64,000 nt of DNA from Paragonimus westermani (Eukaryota > Platyhelminthes > Trematoda > Plagiorchiida > Troglotrematidae). Both the position numbers and the translations under genes were made by a program. The notes under the pieces are model-generated. The model ran no database searches and had not been told where the DNA came from. It was given only the letters and a program-made list of their open reading frames with translations. Shown piece after piece: positions 48,847 to 62,300 of this stretch. The stretch covers positions 31,500 through 95,499 of the forward strand of contig QNGE01003042.1 of assembly GCA_008508345.1 (NCBI GenBank), read 5' to 3'. Every line of letters starts with the position of its first letter. Positions within the stretch are counted from its first letter, which is position 1.

Positions 48847-48998
48847 CAAGTTGACCATCACTCACATTTGATCGCAGCATTCGCATTCAGATAGACTTTC
48901 CAGCCAGCCTATTTCGGAAAGTCTATCTGAATGCTAACGTTGCGATCAAATGTGAGTGATGGTCAACTTGAAAATAAACCAAATCCCCGACTACTCAT
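48847..48998 (+). mobile_element. Foldback of the hammerhead-SINE tail, no ribozyme
   Basis: Left arm 48,847-48,901 and right arm 48,916-48,970 are 55 bases each, reverse-complementary with three mismatches by my count, around a 14-base loop (AGCCAGCCTATTTC). Both arms are the SINE tail. The right side continues into the normal family end (AAAATAAACC...CATCAG). The geometry is that of the element at 41.7 kb with the ribozyme and the arm tips removed. Confidence 0.85.
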
Positions 48999-51900
48999 CA
49001 GAAATATGTCAGTTGACGACTCGTGTACATGGGAGCAATCTGCTGCGCTGAATTAGGCAAAGCACGACGAAACTAAGAAATCCTCATTGTTTCACATATT
49101 TAAGGTTTTGTCTGAGGCGTGGATAAAGTTATATGATCAAGACTGCCTAAAAAACAAGCTAGAATAAACCAGCATGTTGCGAAATGATCAGCGAAAGCTT
49201 GTTCCAGTCGATAAGCGATGTTGCAATGTCTGCGCGTCGGTTACCAGTCATGGTCCTAGGTCTAAGTATAACATGAAACAAAAACTTCGTTCACCATCGT
49301 CAAAAGTGGTGGAAATTTTTGATCGCTCGAGTTCTTAATTACCTTACTGATTCCTAGTCATCTGTACCCAACAGCTGCTCAAAATAACGGTGAAATTGAC
49401 GTGCTTAAGCTGGCCGGTCACGAGTTTCTCAAACGTGATTCCGTTTCACGGCTTTCCACTTTACGAACTTAGCCCATTATGTTCCTTCTGCATGTGCTGT
49501 GAGTGAAGGTAGTGGAGGTAGGAAAGGTTCTACATTCGAACCACCTCATATATCCCAGATCAATCACTCACTCACTCCCCTGGAAGAATCTTCCCTACGC
49601 CGCAATGTTAAAATCTATCGCCAACTAAAATTAGTTGTGCGTACAGCACCTTTCTCCTCTCACCCCGGTAACAAAAATCTTGTTTGCTAATGGATTTGGA
49701 TCAAAGCAGAAGTTGCTTTTTGCTCCACTACGGTCAAAATCCTTTGCGCACCCTTCAAAAGCACTGAACCGTGGATTGGATTGCTTAGGTTGACCAACAC
49801 TTGGACTTACAAACTCGCATCCAATATCACCACATGTCCCAAACCACCCGATGCCTCCTGACAGCGCAGCATTAAGTCATTAGCACTGGGGCTGAGAACA
49901 ACCTACCGACTCATAGTGTAACCAGGGCTGTTGAACTGTCGTGGGAGTTGTTCCAAGTCGTACTTCAAAACAATGCTAGCAACATGTGCTTGACTGGAAC
50001 AAGAAGAGGGCAAGAAGGATGGCAACAGATACGAGTTATTCATCAGGTTTTGAATTTATCTTGGTCTTTGCCTTCACGGATTTACGTATTCCATGTAATT
50101 ATTGATATTTCCAATATAAATTTCGACAGCGCACCCTTAACTGCGACCGGAAATTAGAATAATTCCGACATACAGTTATCGTCTTGTTAATGAGGATTCT
50201 TGTACTACTTCGAAGGAAATCATACATCCCTTTAACGAACTTAATTCACTTATTGTAGATCATGAGTATCCGGGTATTTTGAGTATGAAAAACGACATTT
50301 GATTAATAGCTATATTCTGTACGATTACAGATATACTACCGCATTTTGATCTTTCATGAATGTAGTAAGTGGCATCGTTGTTATCCCATGGCCATCGAAG
50401 TTCAGCTAGTTGTTATCACTTTTACCCCCCCCCCCCACCCAAATACAGCTCTTTAGCGTTCGTTTACTGTTTCTGTCTACTTGTTGTCATAGTGAAATGG
50501 TGTTGTCGGTCCCAAGTCATTTTTCACATTTTTCGCCGGTTTCCCTCTAAGAGATGAAGAAGTGTCCACCAACCCTAAGCATAGTCCCCACTCCACCTTG
50601 AAAAACCTGCTTGCTTGCAGTTCGAATACTATCGCCACTGTACCAAGTCAGGAAGCTTCTCGATCGACAAATAATATTGAAGAATGTGCATCTATATACA
50701 CAGACAACAGCAAGATGTGCTCAGTGTGCATTCTTCCATCAGTCGGCCTACGATGCAAATAGCTGGTTTCTTGTGATTGGGAGGAAAAAATAACCAGATT
50801 AGAAGTGGTTTATATACAGTGGTCATTGATTAACTGAAGATTGACGCAAACTAGGAAACGATCAACGAAGTCTAAAAGACGAAACGTATAGACTTTTTCA
50901 CATTTGCTGTTAGCTACAGATGATCGTTTTAATAAGTGATACTGGTATTGTTTTTTAACCCTAGCTAACATCCCCGTGGTTCGGAGGTTCACATGTAATA
51001 ATTTTTCACTCCTGATTTGAAGCCAGTGACGTGTAGATTGACATGCTCGCTTTATAGACACACGCACCAGAGTTTGGCGCTATCTTTATGAAATGAGAAA
51101 TCAAAGTCTGCGACTAAGACAGAAATGGGCCCAAATACCCTCCATCTGATTACGAAAGTTGCATGTAACCACTGTGGTGCACCAGATATGGTCATCTGTA
51201 TGCTGGCTAATAAAGTCAAAAAGCGACAGGAAAGCCCATTAGGAGTGTTCCTTGGATCACCTGTTCTCAAACAAAAACACAGTTATTTTAGCTCTGTCAG
51301 GAGGTGTTGAGTCGTAGGACCACAATGAGTGAAACGTGAAAGGTAATTCATAAACGACTAGCTTTGAAACAGGAAATTTCATTGCCTTCTTATTATATTC
51401 CCACCTGTCAGTGCCTCTATTGACCTTGAAGCCAGCTTCCGAATGTCACTGCTATCTCTTTCATATGAACATACCAGATTTCTGATCAACGATTTTCTAT
51501 TAAAGAACACTCAATCTCGCAGATCAAATCATAGTTAAAGCATTTGTTGGATGTAAAATATGTCACAATTATCAGTATGTTTAATCGTACAGATATGAAA
51601 GGAAATCCTCCGGATTTTCGGAACTGGTCAGAGGTGTCGACAGTCACGTTAACCTAATCGTTCTACATCTTCACTTGTAGCCTTCACAGGTGAAAATTAC
51701 CTTCATATTTTACTCTTGTATGTGTATACATTTTCATTAACATCAACTGCACCAGGGTTAAAGTGTGTATGTTATTTTCAAATTTACCGGCTACCGTGAC
51801 AATAAAGGAGGACCCTGCAAACCTCTTGTCTCTTCTCACTTTCCTTTGAACAAGTTGCACATTGAACTATCTTAGCTTCTTGTTTAGACTGACCTCTTAA

Positions 51901-52469
51901 AGCTGAATATTGATTTCCGAGGCGTACGTGAGATTACTTACCTGATGTCGTCCAAATCTGTCTTAGGATTCTGTCTACTTTTTGAACGTAATGATCTTTT
52001 CGATACAATGTAACTCACATGCTCCGTGAGTTGTGCACACTGATATGTACGCAGTTTGGTTGATGTGCATATTTGTATCTGTTTGTTATCGTTGGTAGTT
52101 TCTAGTGCTATCACACTGTTGAATAGTCGATACTTTATTGATTAGACTATTACAAGGCCATGCGTTACCTGGGTCAGTATGCAAACGTCCAGCCTGTCTT
52201 TGGATGTTCAGTCGCAATGATTATTGGGATAATTTACATCCATATGTAGGTCGACTGTAAAAAGCGACGAGCAACAACAGTTCATTTCCGTGTCTACTAC
52301 TCAGATTAATCGCCGGGCCAGGACTACAACCTGGGACAATTAGCCCAACAACCCTGTTTGAAGTGGCAAGTTTTTAAAATCAGTTACAACTGTGGTGATA
52401 GGCACTCAGAATGGCTTTGGAATACAAATGATTAAATATCTCACAAGTACTAGGGTCAGCGTGGAAACT
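48999..52469. other. Non-coding stretch, nothing recognised
   Basis: No gene recognised. It contains a poly-C run at 50,425. Confidence 0.35.
50425..50440 (+). repeat. Poly-C run
   Basis: Twelve C followed by A and three C. The exact length is prone to sequencing error. Confidence 0.7.
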
Positions 52470-52605
52470 ATGATCCGGATAATGGTATGCACCTCTGACA
52501 ATCTCTAATGAGAACGAAACTCGTTTGGAAGTGGGCTAGCCGGAACGCTTATCTGGACCTGAAGGCTGCATTTAAGTGTTGGTGGTGTTCAATTTGAAAT
52601 CACCT
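52470..52605 (+). mobile_element. Hammerhead-SINE, decayed copy with one critical core change
   Basis: GGTATGCACCTCTGACAATC aligns with the family segment GATATGCACTACTGACGAGC. CTGACAA replaces CTGACGA, so the G that acts as general acid in hammerheads (G8) has become A. The stem II strands TCTC and GAGA still pair and GAAAC is kept. The cleavage triplet GTC reads GTT. The tail is recognisable to about 52,600 (TTCAATTTGAAATCACC). Confidence 0.6.
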
Positions 52606-55600
52606 AATTCCCTGAACTGCTACTAATATTAGAGTTCGGCTTATTTGTAGGGAGCACCTTCTTCCACCTCTGAAGCCGTAAACTGACCAAAGGCTTTATG
52701 ACTAACGTGGTATGCTTACCATTCTCGCGGCATCTCTCAAAGCCCATAAGGTTCCGTGTTTCAACCTGTCCTATCCCTGGCCCGTGTATTCTCTCGTTAG
52801 TCCGTGGTCATCGTGTTTAGACCACTCATATGTTAGAGCCACACGGAACGACAGCATACAGGCTGCATCGGCTCTGTGTCTTGCAATGGCTGACTGAAGT
52901 GTGTAGATCACGCTCAACTGGATGGCGCGTCCTTAAAGGAGGCGGACACATATTTGCCAACATGCTATCATATTTGGTAAGACGGGCGTCTGTGTAAAAC
53001 GTTTGAACCGCCCGAGCGTCTCGGATCAAACAGAAAACTCACGGGCAGTAGGAAGGTATTCGAAGATGGTGAAAAATGGATGAAAACGGTGTTTGCATTC
53101 TAAAAGGTTATAGTTGAGCTCCCCAAAGAATCCGGTGCTTTCCGTTGAGGCTGATCGGCCAGCAGTCGCGTTGGAAAGCAAAACTGCGTTGGAATACAAA
53201 GAACTTTTACAATATAACTAAATTCACTTGCCTGATTAGTCATTAGCAAGAACAGCATCGCTCAATCAGTGAATGGGGAATCCTGATACCCGGTTAACCA
53301 AGTGAAGGAAGCCGAACATTTACTGCCTCTGCAACCAGGACAATTCGATTAACTACGCATTACGGAATTGTCAAATTGATTGAGCTTTCAAACGCGATTG
53401 CTCTACCGTTCTCAGTGTGAGGTCCTAAAGTAGTGTTCACTAACCTAAACTGACAAGAAAAGAAGGTGACAATTCAGCCCTAACTAGGTTGAAACAAGAA
53501 ACTGAATTCTCTTGGTCACAGTATGTTACCAGCTGTTTTAACAGCAGATGTCCTGAACTTTCTGAACCCCCTGAATCCTTTGTTACGGAACCACGGGTTC
53601 TTTAGGACAAATTAAGTTTTGCGCAGAACTTCGTGATTACTCAACTTGCAATTTTACACTTTTTTCAACCACTCCCAAACCTAATTCTTCAGGCGCATAA
53701 AATAACTTCGTGTCTGATCTGGAACACTGTTGTCCGCGAATAAACTTGCTGAACTGAGAAGCGTCCTGCAAGAGGCATACTTATGCGTCACCTTAATATT
53801 TCGCCTGCAGGTAGTCACATGTCCAATTTCTTATACTTTGCTTTGCGTAAGTAACTGAAAAGATCAAACGAATCGATGCATAAACACAAATCATTTACGA
53901 CGAGCTTTGAGCTTTTCAAATTTGTTTGCCCTGTTCAAAACAGAAAATTTATCCATCTAACTGAACGGATAGATGACAATTCTTTCACGAAAGTCACTAG
54001 AAGGTTTACATTTTGGTACACCTTAATGCTAGTTATAGCGGATATAATTTAAACTCGCGACCGACCACATGACACATATCAGTCTGGTCATTTACTTGGA
54101 CATTGAATATAAGCAAATTTAGCTGAATACAGACAATGTTCAGCCGGTTGGAGGCATGAGTAACGAATTCGTTAACCAACATTCGTACCCTGTGATTCCT
54201 ATTGTACCACCCCGAATATTTAGTTGTAAAACAAACCCTCCATTGTTGTCTCATGTGTTTTGATGTTTGAAACTTTTTGAGCTGGCTGTTTGAAAATCTG
54301 TCAGATAAACTAGTAGTACATAATGAATGCTACAGTGAGCCATCTGTAGTGGCATTCGCTAAGATCACGTTGTTTTCGTTTCTTACAATCGAAGGTTAAC
54401 TCAGTCATGCCTCCCAAAGGTTAAGTCACTTGAGAGACGAACACCTTCTGTTCGGCTGAAGAGAAGGATGGACGTCAGGTCGAGGGATTCTCGTAGGAAT
54501 TGATCCGTGAACGACAACTGAAGGTTGACCCTTGAGGTGTATATTTCACGCTCTGTGTCAAGGTGATTCGCGGATTAAATGTGATCAAAAAGTTTCCACT
54601 CAGTGGTTTAAGAACATGAAGACAAGGCAAAGGTGTATGAGGGGGAAAGGGGTGGATGAGAGAAACTTACTTGTTCGTGATAATTCACGTCAGTCAGTGA
54701 CAATTATGTCAGAAATACGTGCCAAGCTAAGTTGAGTTAGTTTACCAAAATAGTTAGCTGTTCACAAAACTTTCGAGTTTGTTTGACAACTTTTAAACTC
54801 CCATACTACTGGAGAAAGCTGTACAATGAGTTTTCTGCTCTCAGGTGACTTCCCCAACAGGACAAACGTATGACGTTTGTACTGCCTTTAGGGGGATGCC
54901 AGATAGAAGTAACTGTTGCTGAAACGTTAGATAGGCTAATTCTGTCACCTCTATCTAGCTGATGTGATCGCTGTAACTAAAATTCACGTAGGAGGGCTCA
55001 AATTCAATTTCCTGTCCCAGGAAGAACATGCACAACTGTTGAACCTTATACAATAAACGCAAATCAAGATGAGTGTTTCTGTTTGAAAAGGGTGTCTCAG
55101 AAGGTTTGTTCGTTTGATTTGCGTTCACACATTTAAATGAAAATAATCGTTCACAGGCTTTGCTTTCGATTCCCTTGGCAGGCCGGCCCATGAAATAACA
55201 GATTGATTGTGGTCGGAGAGTGAGGAGTATAGCAACTGCGGAGAATAGCAGGGTTTTTTTATTCAGCAGTTGCACTACAGTACACCTTCAAGTGATGGTG
55301 AAGATGGATTTTCTTATTACATTCATCTAGACATTGTCTCACTATAGGGACGTAATTAGAGTTCACTAGAGAGGTAACTGCCAGATTTTGGTGATAAAAA
55401 GCACCGTCTGATATTTACTTGAACATGTGTTTGTGTTGGTTACATTAACCTTTCTTACCTATCTCTGGTCAACCCGATGATTGGATTTGATCCAACTAAC
55501 ACGGCTAGGTTCTCTCTAGAAGGTGTCAGCAAATTCCAGTAAACAAAGAAACTTCTAGTTTACCAGAAAATTGACGCACTCATTGGCTTTATTCGTCCAA

Positions 55601-56985
55601 TATGTAAACCGTTTGCTTTAAAACTTATATGGAGATACCCGGTGTTGCTTTTTTGTTAAGTAATGTGCTTGTGATCTTTGTTCATCGTAGCTGTCTCCAA
55701 GCGACCGTCTCTAAGTCTACCGAGTTAAAAGTGGCTACAGGTTGTCTCAAAAATGATTGCAAACTGTTTAGTGTTTTGCTGTATATCGTCGATATTTCCG
55801 AACAACGTATCTGGTTTTTGAGGGAATATTTTTCATCAAATTCGCTGATAATATGCTGATATGTAAGTAGTGCAGGTAATGAATAAATACTGCTTATTCT
55901 GTTACAGAATACAGCCTGTATTCATTTTTCCTGTGTCAATAAAATCCACACGTGAAAACTTTATTAACTCACGTTCAACTGATCCATATCAGTCAGTCCA
56001 TAACAACAAATTGTACTTTAAAGTCAAACTTCTCAGTTCCTCCATCTCACTCTTGAAACTTTCCGTACATGTTTACGAGGATAAGTTTTGCCTCATTAGT
56101 CAAAACGTTATCTTGCTCTGGGTGTTGGCTTTCTTGTTGATGACTTTAAGTCTGGAAATCGTTTACGCCAATGCCTGTCTGAGTGTAACGCAGTCACCTT
56201 AGTCGACCTTGTTCTGTTCATCTTTTGTAAGCGTTTTGTGGCTTGTGGCAAACTTTCCCACAAAATACCTTCCGCTCGATCGCACCAAGGGATATCGTGC
56301 ACGTACACTAAGCTATTTTCACAAACGCCTCAGACGTGTTGACACACTCTTTGCCCAACGGTCGTCTCATCGGATATCGACCCTTACTAACTGGTTCAGC
56401 CTTCTTTGTGACAGGAACTAATACGATCGCAATATTTTGGAACACGAATTTGGGGCTCATTAAAATTTGCCATGCCAAGTATCTGGAATAGTTCAACCTA
56501 GCTGTGACTGTCACATTTACAACAAAAACTCAATAAAACCAACCCCCATAATGGTACTGTTAAGCAGACCTTGTGTACGGAACAGGGCTATATTTGTCAA
56601 GTACGCATTGCCCCATGCAACCAGGTAAGCATGGAGCACGCTGGAATATGGAGTGAGACATACATATTTCTACCCTAATAATGCTCATGTACAACGAAAG
56701 TTATTACCAGTCAGAGACTCATACCACGAATGAACTGAGTAAATGTTCGTCAATAAGTGTTAATTGCTGGTTCTAGGGGGGAAATCTTCACTTGTTATCG
56801 GATCTTTGAACACAACACATTTGTTCTTCCCATATAAAAAAGCTCTTCGGAACAGTTTTTGTGAGCTAAGTCATATATACCGCAGCACGTCATTCAAGTA
56901 GCCTGAGTTTTAGAAGTGGAAGTGAAAAATTTATTTAAGGGAATTCTGTTTTGTAGGCGTCCCCCTAACCCCTAATTAATTGGGA
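52606..56985. other. Non-coding stretch, nothing recognised
   Basis: Open frames of up to 110 codons (for example plus 55,870-56,202) without motifs. No RNA gene or repeat family recognised. Confidence 0.35.
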
Positions 56986-56989
56986 CTTT

Positions 56990-57195
56990 TTGTGATGTGA
57001 TTTGAACACTGCATATACACGGTCACAGCTTTCTCGGTGAGATCCGCTTTTGACTCACACCTTCGGAAAGAAACACTAGATTGGGGGTTAGCACTTCCTA
57101 GAGCTCATTGGTAGCCCCTATCCTTGCCACGATCGGGATTTGAACTCGGGTCAGTGTCTTAATTAGGGAACCGTAAGGACAGTGCAGGTACACAG
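56990..57195 (-). mobile_element. Hammerhead-SINE, decayed copy with good B box
   Basis: On the minus strand the B-box region CCGAGTTCAAATCCCGATCG (about 57,149-57,130) is almost the same as in the copy at 1,858-2,110 and is followed by GTGGCAAGGATA. The ribozyme body is reduced to GAGCTCTA...CAATCTAGTGTTTCTTTC; CUGANGA and GAAA are gone. The tail is partly recognisable (AGTGTTCAAATCACATCAC). Confidence 0.6.
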
Positions 57196-57643
57196 TATAA
57201 AGATTTTCTACTGAAAAGTAAGCGCCATGGCTTGACCGACAAACGCACGTGGTAAAGCTAGACATAGGTCAGTGAGCACTGTTCATCTGGAGGCGTGCAG
57301 TGCATAGACGTGAATCCGATGCTCTAACACATCGATACTTGTCTCGAACAGTTGGGAATCCTTCGTGTAACCGCTGACCGTTAATCACGCTGATTTTGTT
57401 GGTTCGTCAGGTGACCAGAAAATTAATCGTATGATGTGCAAGCTGTTTTAAATGGAATATAGCAAAGTTGGCTCCAAGCTGTAGACGTTGGGGAGGTATA
57501 ACGAAGTTCTTACCAACCTTAGTGCCAGCTTCTGAATACAACAGAGAATCCGATGTATTGCACAGCTATACCAAATGCGCTGTGAAGTACTGCATGTACT
57601 TGGACAGCTAACCGTCTACATCACGTTTCGAGTTACTTTAACA

Positions 57644-57661
57644 GTACTGTAATTACAGTAC
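57644..57661. repeat. 18-bp perfect palindrome
   Basis: GTACTGTAATTACAGTAC is its own reverse complement. No known function. Confidence 0.5.
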
Positions 57662-58023
57662 AGTGCACGACCAGAACATGGCGAGTGGTACATAAAGCAT
57701 TTCATACTGACTCATCAATAACAAATTTAAGGTAACATGAATCGGTCTTTGCGTCAAACAGTTGCTATAACGGCCGCAGTCAATCCACTGAAGCTGGCCT
57801 TAGCTAGTCAGAGACATGTGTTCGTGATCTCAAATTTTGTTTTGGTCTTAGTGGCCTTCATAAACCACCGACTGGCTATTCGCTATACAATCTCAATTGA
57901 TTGATTTAAAACGCTTAGCGTAAATTTGGTACTGCTGAGTCTATACAACATGTACGCAACCACCGCCATTCGTGTTTTAACTGTTCTGTTCAAGCTTCTG
58001 AAGGGGATAAACTGTTTCAACTG

Positions 58024-58058
58024 TCTAAATCACAGTAATTATCCAATTACTGTTTAGA
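58024..58058. repeat. Small hairpin-forming inverted repeat
   Basis: TCTAAA...CAGTAATT pairs with AATTACTGTTTAGA around a four-base loop. The left arm carries three extra bases (TCA), giving 14 pairs with a bulge. Confidence 0.5.
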
Positions 58059-59130
58059 TATGCGGTGCGTTGGAAATCATATATGATATTACTCTACAAT
58101 ATCTTGAGACTTAACTGATTGAAAAGATTTTTTGTTGGGTTTACCCACTTCTTTATTTCTAGTTCTACCCTACCTTAAAACTAAAAATATCCCCAAAATT
58201 TATCGGGTACCCGTTTAATGTTCCTGTGTGTGATAAGCGGAGCACTACAAATACATTGATACTACGTGACATTCTTCATATGTGAGCCGTTTCAAACATT
58301 ATGAGAATGAGTTTTACCACTGACTACTGGTGATGAAAACTATGTAACGCTGTGAAACGCTTAATTTCTAAATGGCTCATCCTGGCAACTGGATGCAGCG
58401 TGAGTAGGACCCTGCCGGCAGACATACCCGAACCGATATTCAACACTGCAATTGAGGTGATCCGAACCAGGCTTGTATTCATTAATCAGCATGGTTTAGG
58501 GATCTAGGCGACTAGCCGGCCGCTACATACGTCAACATCAGACGTTAATTCAAGCATACGTTGTCCGGCGGAGTCGATTTGGGCTGTAAAATTTCACCAG
58601 AAGACATAGCCCACTTCTGAGAGTAAGAATTCTCGGTGGTCTGTCTTAGTCTGCGTCCGGAGCAGAACTAACCCAACCGTACTCATAGAGAGGTTAAGCT
58701 GATGGAGAAGGAATCGATTTTGTCTGACTAGTCCGTTTTCATGGGAGGTGAAAGGAATACAGACTACATCCGAACACTGCGCTGGTGACTACCTTGTTAA
58801 AATTCCGTGAGCAAAGCTGTTTGATTTAACATATGGAATCAGTTACCTAAAACCTATCCCCTAAATCAGTTTGTTAGCTACATACTGTAACCTGCAGAAC
58901 ACGTGTGTTGTTGGTCATTATAACGGATGTGACACGTGGCCAAGGCTATAAAACAGACAATCTAATGAGTTGACTTGGGACCAGTTGACCCACAGCCGCT
59001 AACGGATGCACATTTTGTGCCACTGACCCTTCTGCATCCGAAAAACACTCATAGCGCTGAGTAAAAATTTTTAATGCTTCTTACTATTTACCCCCCAGAA
59101 ATTGTCTGACCAGGTTTGCTTATTTTAGAT

Positions 59131-59340
59131 CTATAAGTCAGTTACATTTATTTCGAATTTCATCTGACCAACAACTTTCTTTACTGTACAGTCTCTTTTA
59201 CGTCTTCGTACATGTTCGATACAATCAAGTGAAACGGCTGACTGTTTTCCCCTCTTTGTGAGTTTCAAAAATTGACGGTTTTCTTCTGGACAGTGACCGA
59301 TTGTCAATTTAGTGAGTAGATGACGGGTCAGATTCACCTA
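59131..59340 (-). pseudogene. Penelope-like element, C-terminal tail of the nuclease domain
   Basis: The minus strand has an open frame of 68 codons that follows the PLE C-terminus. RHLLTKLTIGHCPEENRQF corresponds to RHLLDTGHxxDxxxxF with two or three extra residues. CIEHVRRRKRDCTVKKVV corresponds to the EAVxIRRxKPxLCVQKxVV block with a small gap. The frame itself is open, but no GIY-YIG motif was found upstream, so this is a fragment. The agreement rests on spacing and a few key residues, so it is less certain than the copies at 8 and 10 kb. Confidence 0.5.
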
Positions 59341-62300
59341 TGACCAAAAACGGAGTAAGGTAATAACGAAATACAGGAAACTGAACATAACGTTTAGTTT
59401 GCTGAGGAAACATCTCAGCCATGCAATCACATTTGAGTGGAGTAATACATGATACCGTTTGCCACACGGAGGTCCACTGATAGGGATTGGCGTAGAAGGG
59501 TGAGGCCAGCTACAAACGTCGTCTACATGACACTTTCATAAGTTGGGCTTGATGTAATCACGTGAAAAGCGTTGCCTTCACATACAGGTACCAAGGTATT
59601 TAGCAGAATATAATATCAGGTTTGTATAAATCACACTCTCAAAAGCAGGTTTTCTTCAGTCTGCCAGTGATGTCAGAATAAGTACGAGAAGACTAAGCCT
59701 AGCCACTTTCGTGCGTCTTGATATCAATATGGGATTTAAAGGTTTTCTGGGGTCTAACGGTCAACGGACTGTCACAGCTAATGGAGTGACAGACACAGGG
59801 GTCAGTTGGCGCTTTCATACTGAGAAGACACGCGTCGGGTGTAGAGAGTAAGCAGCGTTTGTGCGGCTGTACTCAGTCGCGAGGCTGACGGGGTACGTGT
59901 TAACACATATGCGATAAACACTGGACTCGTGATGCAGAATGCACACGGGCAACAGCTCTGGTAAACTGGCCGTCCTTATGTGGGTGCCTAAGCGACTCAC
60001 TCAGATAGACAAAGACTATAGGTGTCGTCGTTCGGAGGTCGGATATACCCTGTTTCGGGTGTTATAACCGTAGCCATCTAACCAACAGCCTGACGACTGC
60101 TGAGACCGTTGAAGGCAGGGCTGAAATACTTACAGCGGTCAAACGATCGCGGTCTCCAAACCCGAGCAAAAATATCCCGGTTAGGTGACATAATGCAAGT
60201 CCACTCTGGCTCTGGGTGACCTAGGCGTGTTCTAGGCGATATAAAATGTTTCAAATGAGCTGGCTACTAATGTGATTAAAAACAGACTAACCGCAGTCAA
60301 CTGCATTCTAGTACTATGGCAACCAAAACAAGGGTGGACACACGGAGTACTTTAGTAAATGTGAAAATGTGTCACCCGTTAGATTACAATGAACTAACCA
60401 AACGATTCATAATAGAAACCGGCTGCTGAATACACATCTATCAACTACGTTTCGCCAGTATTTTCCGCGACGTATTCACCGAAGAATCGAAACAACCTCT
60501 AGTTCTACTGATTTTCAGCTTCTCCCGCATTGTCCTGTCCATTCTACAAGACTGTTCTTAAACCACGCTACACGCTTCGTTTGTGTACATATTGCCAATG
60601 TCCTGAGTGACATTGAACTCTGTATCAGGACCACATAATTTTTTCACCTTTCGATCTAACCTTTGAGTTATTTTAAATCAATGTCGAGGCACAATTATGA
60701 CATTGGAACCTTCCATGCTAGAAAATGCATTGATAATTTCACCTCATTATTTTCAACATGAAAAGTTTCTCGTGCATTGTTCACTGCAACTTCAAATAGA
60801 GTAGCTGATGGCTTAAACTATTTATGATGCAAGTTGACGACAAAACGGAGAAAACGGGGTAACCAACTCACAGTTAACTCTCTCAAATAGTTGACCATCT
60901 CTTAGCTTGACCTCTGAGACTTTAGGGAACTTGGTTTTATTCCATAAAATGCCACACCTACAGTTTCAATCCCGTTCCCGAGTCAACTGAGTATCCACAT
61001 ATCTGGTAAATCAGTTGAGTTCATTGTCAACGCAATGAGTTTGGATTGCTTAAATGTGATGTAAAATCAGCTTCCAGACTTAGAAGTTCCTGGGCACCCA
61101 CGATCTTATTATCATGGATTGTGACTATTTCTCCTTTCACTGACCGGATTCTTTTCGATACGAGACCTGGAGTGAACCAGCGAATGCTGCTGATGTTCAG
61201 TAGTCGACGGTGATGAAATTAACGACGTTTTACTTCCCATCCAGGCTGTGTCAAACGAGTTACCGTTATGAACACGTTAGAGAAGTTCAAAACTCTGTTG
61301 TGTTAGTCAAATCAACTGCCTCTGATTCCACTGAAGTGCGTATGTGAGAATGTCTTTGTACAATGGTTTCTAGATCAGCTAATAGGTGCGAGTACCGAAG
61401 CTGGCAATGTTTGAGTTAGGCTTTGCCGAAAAATCTGCGACGTGCTTCGATTGATATGTATATGCAACAGCAGTCAGTGGCTGTTCAATTACTACTGGCC
61501 TATTCATAGGTGTTTTACGCATTTAATAAAGACAATAAGATTTCATAATACTCACTTAAGCACCTGCTTAATAGTCTACGAGCGTACTTCACAATAAACA
61601 TGTTTCAAGCCCTTATGCACTGCTTTTCTCTCCATCGCTTGTTCTCCTGGAAATCTTTATTAAACTAATAGATAAATATGGTCTTTGACCACGGTGGCTG
61701 CGGACAGTGAAAAAAGAATCACTGGGTTCCATCATTCCAGTGTTTCGGCCATGGCGGTCCGCGATCGATAACATTTGGCCACTCACACATTCCTCTGCAG
61801 ACGTTTAGGCGTTTAAAAGCCAACGCTGGGCTGGGAGACAACATGCAACGATGAGTACACATGAGCAAAGCAAAGATACGATAATTCCCTAACGGACTGC
61901 GCCTTCACGGCAACCTGGTCACCAAACTGCAATTAATAAAAAATTGAATACACGAATAACTTAGGATTGATAATCACTATGACGGTGATCAAAAACAAAC
62001 AATTTCCCCATAGAATATGAGGTATTTCATGCGGCTCTGAGTTTATCGCGTCTTTTGCAGACTCTGACGTGACGCTTTATAACAAAACGATGACAGTCAC
62101 CTGACTTGTCTCCGTTTTGTGGCCTTTTTATTGAGCTGTGTTGTTCCATTTTGTATCAACGTGTTTTATTTGATCATTTTATCCATACACAGATACTCTG
62201 ATAACAACAACTTGTGCTATCGAGATTTGCATGGAGAAGACGGTCACATATGTAGTCCAGACTGAGGTGCTTCATACCCTGGAAATCTACTTTAATCTGA

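Larger units (their letters stand above)
57196..59130. other. Non-coding stretch with two small foldbacks
   Basis: No gene recognised. Palindromes at 57,644 and 58,024 are listed separately. Confidence 0.35.

Noticed and set aside
60080..60140. CTGACGACTGC as another hammerhead core
   Set aside because: No GAAA box at the right distance, no stem II and no family tail.
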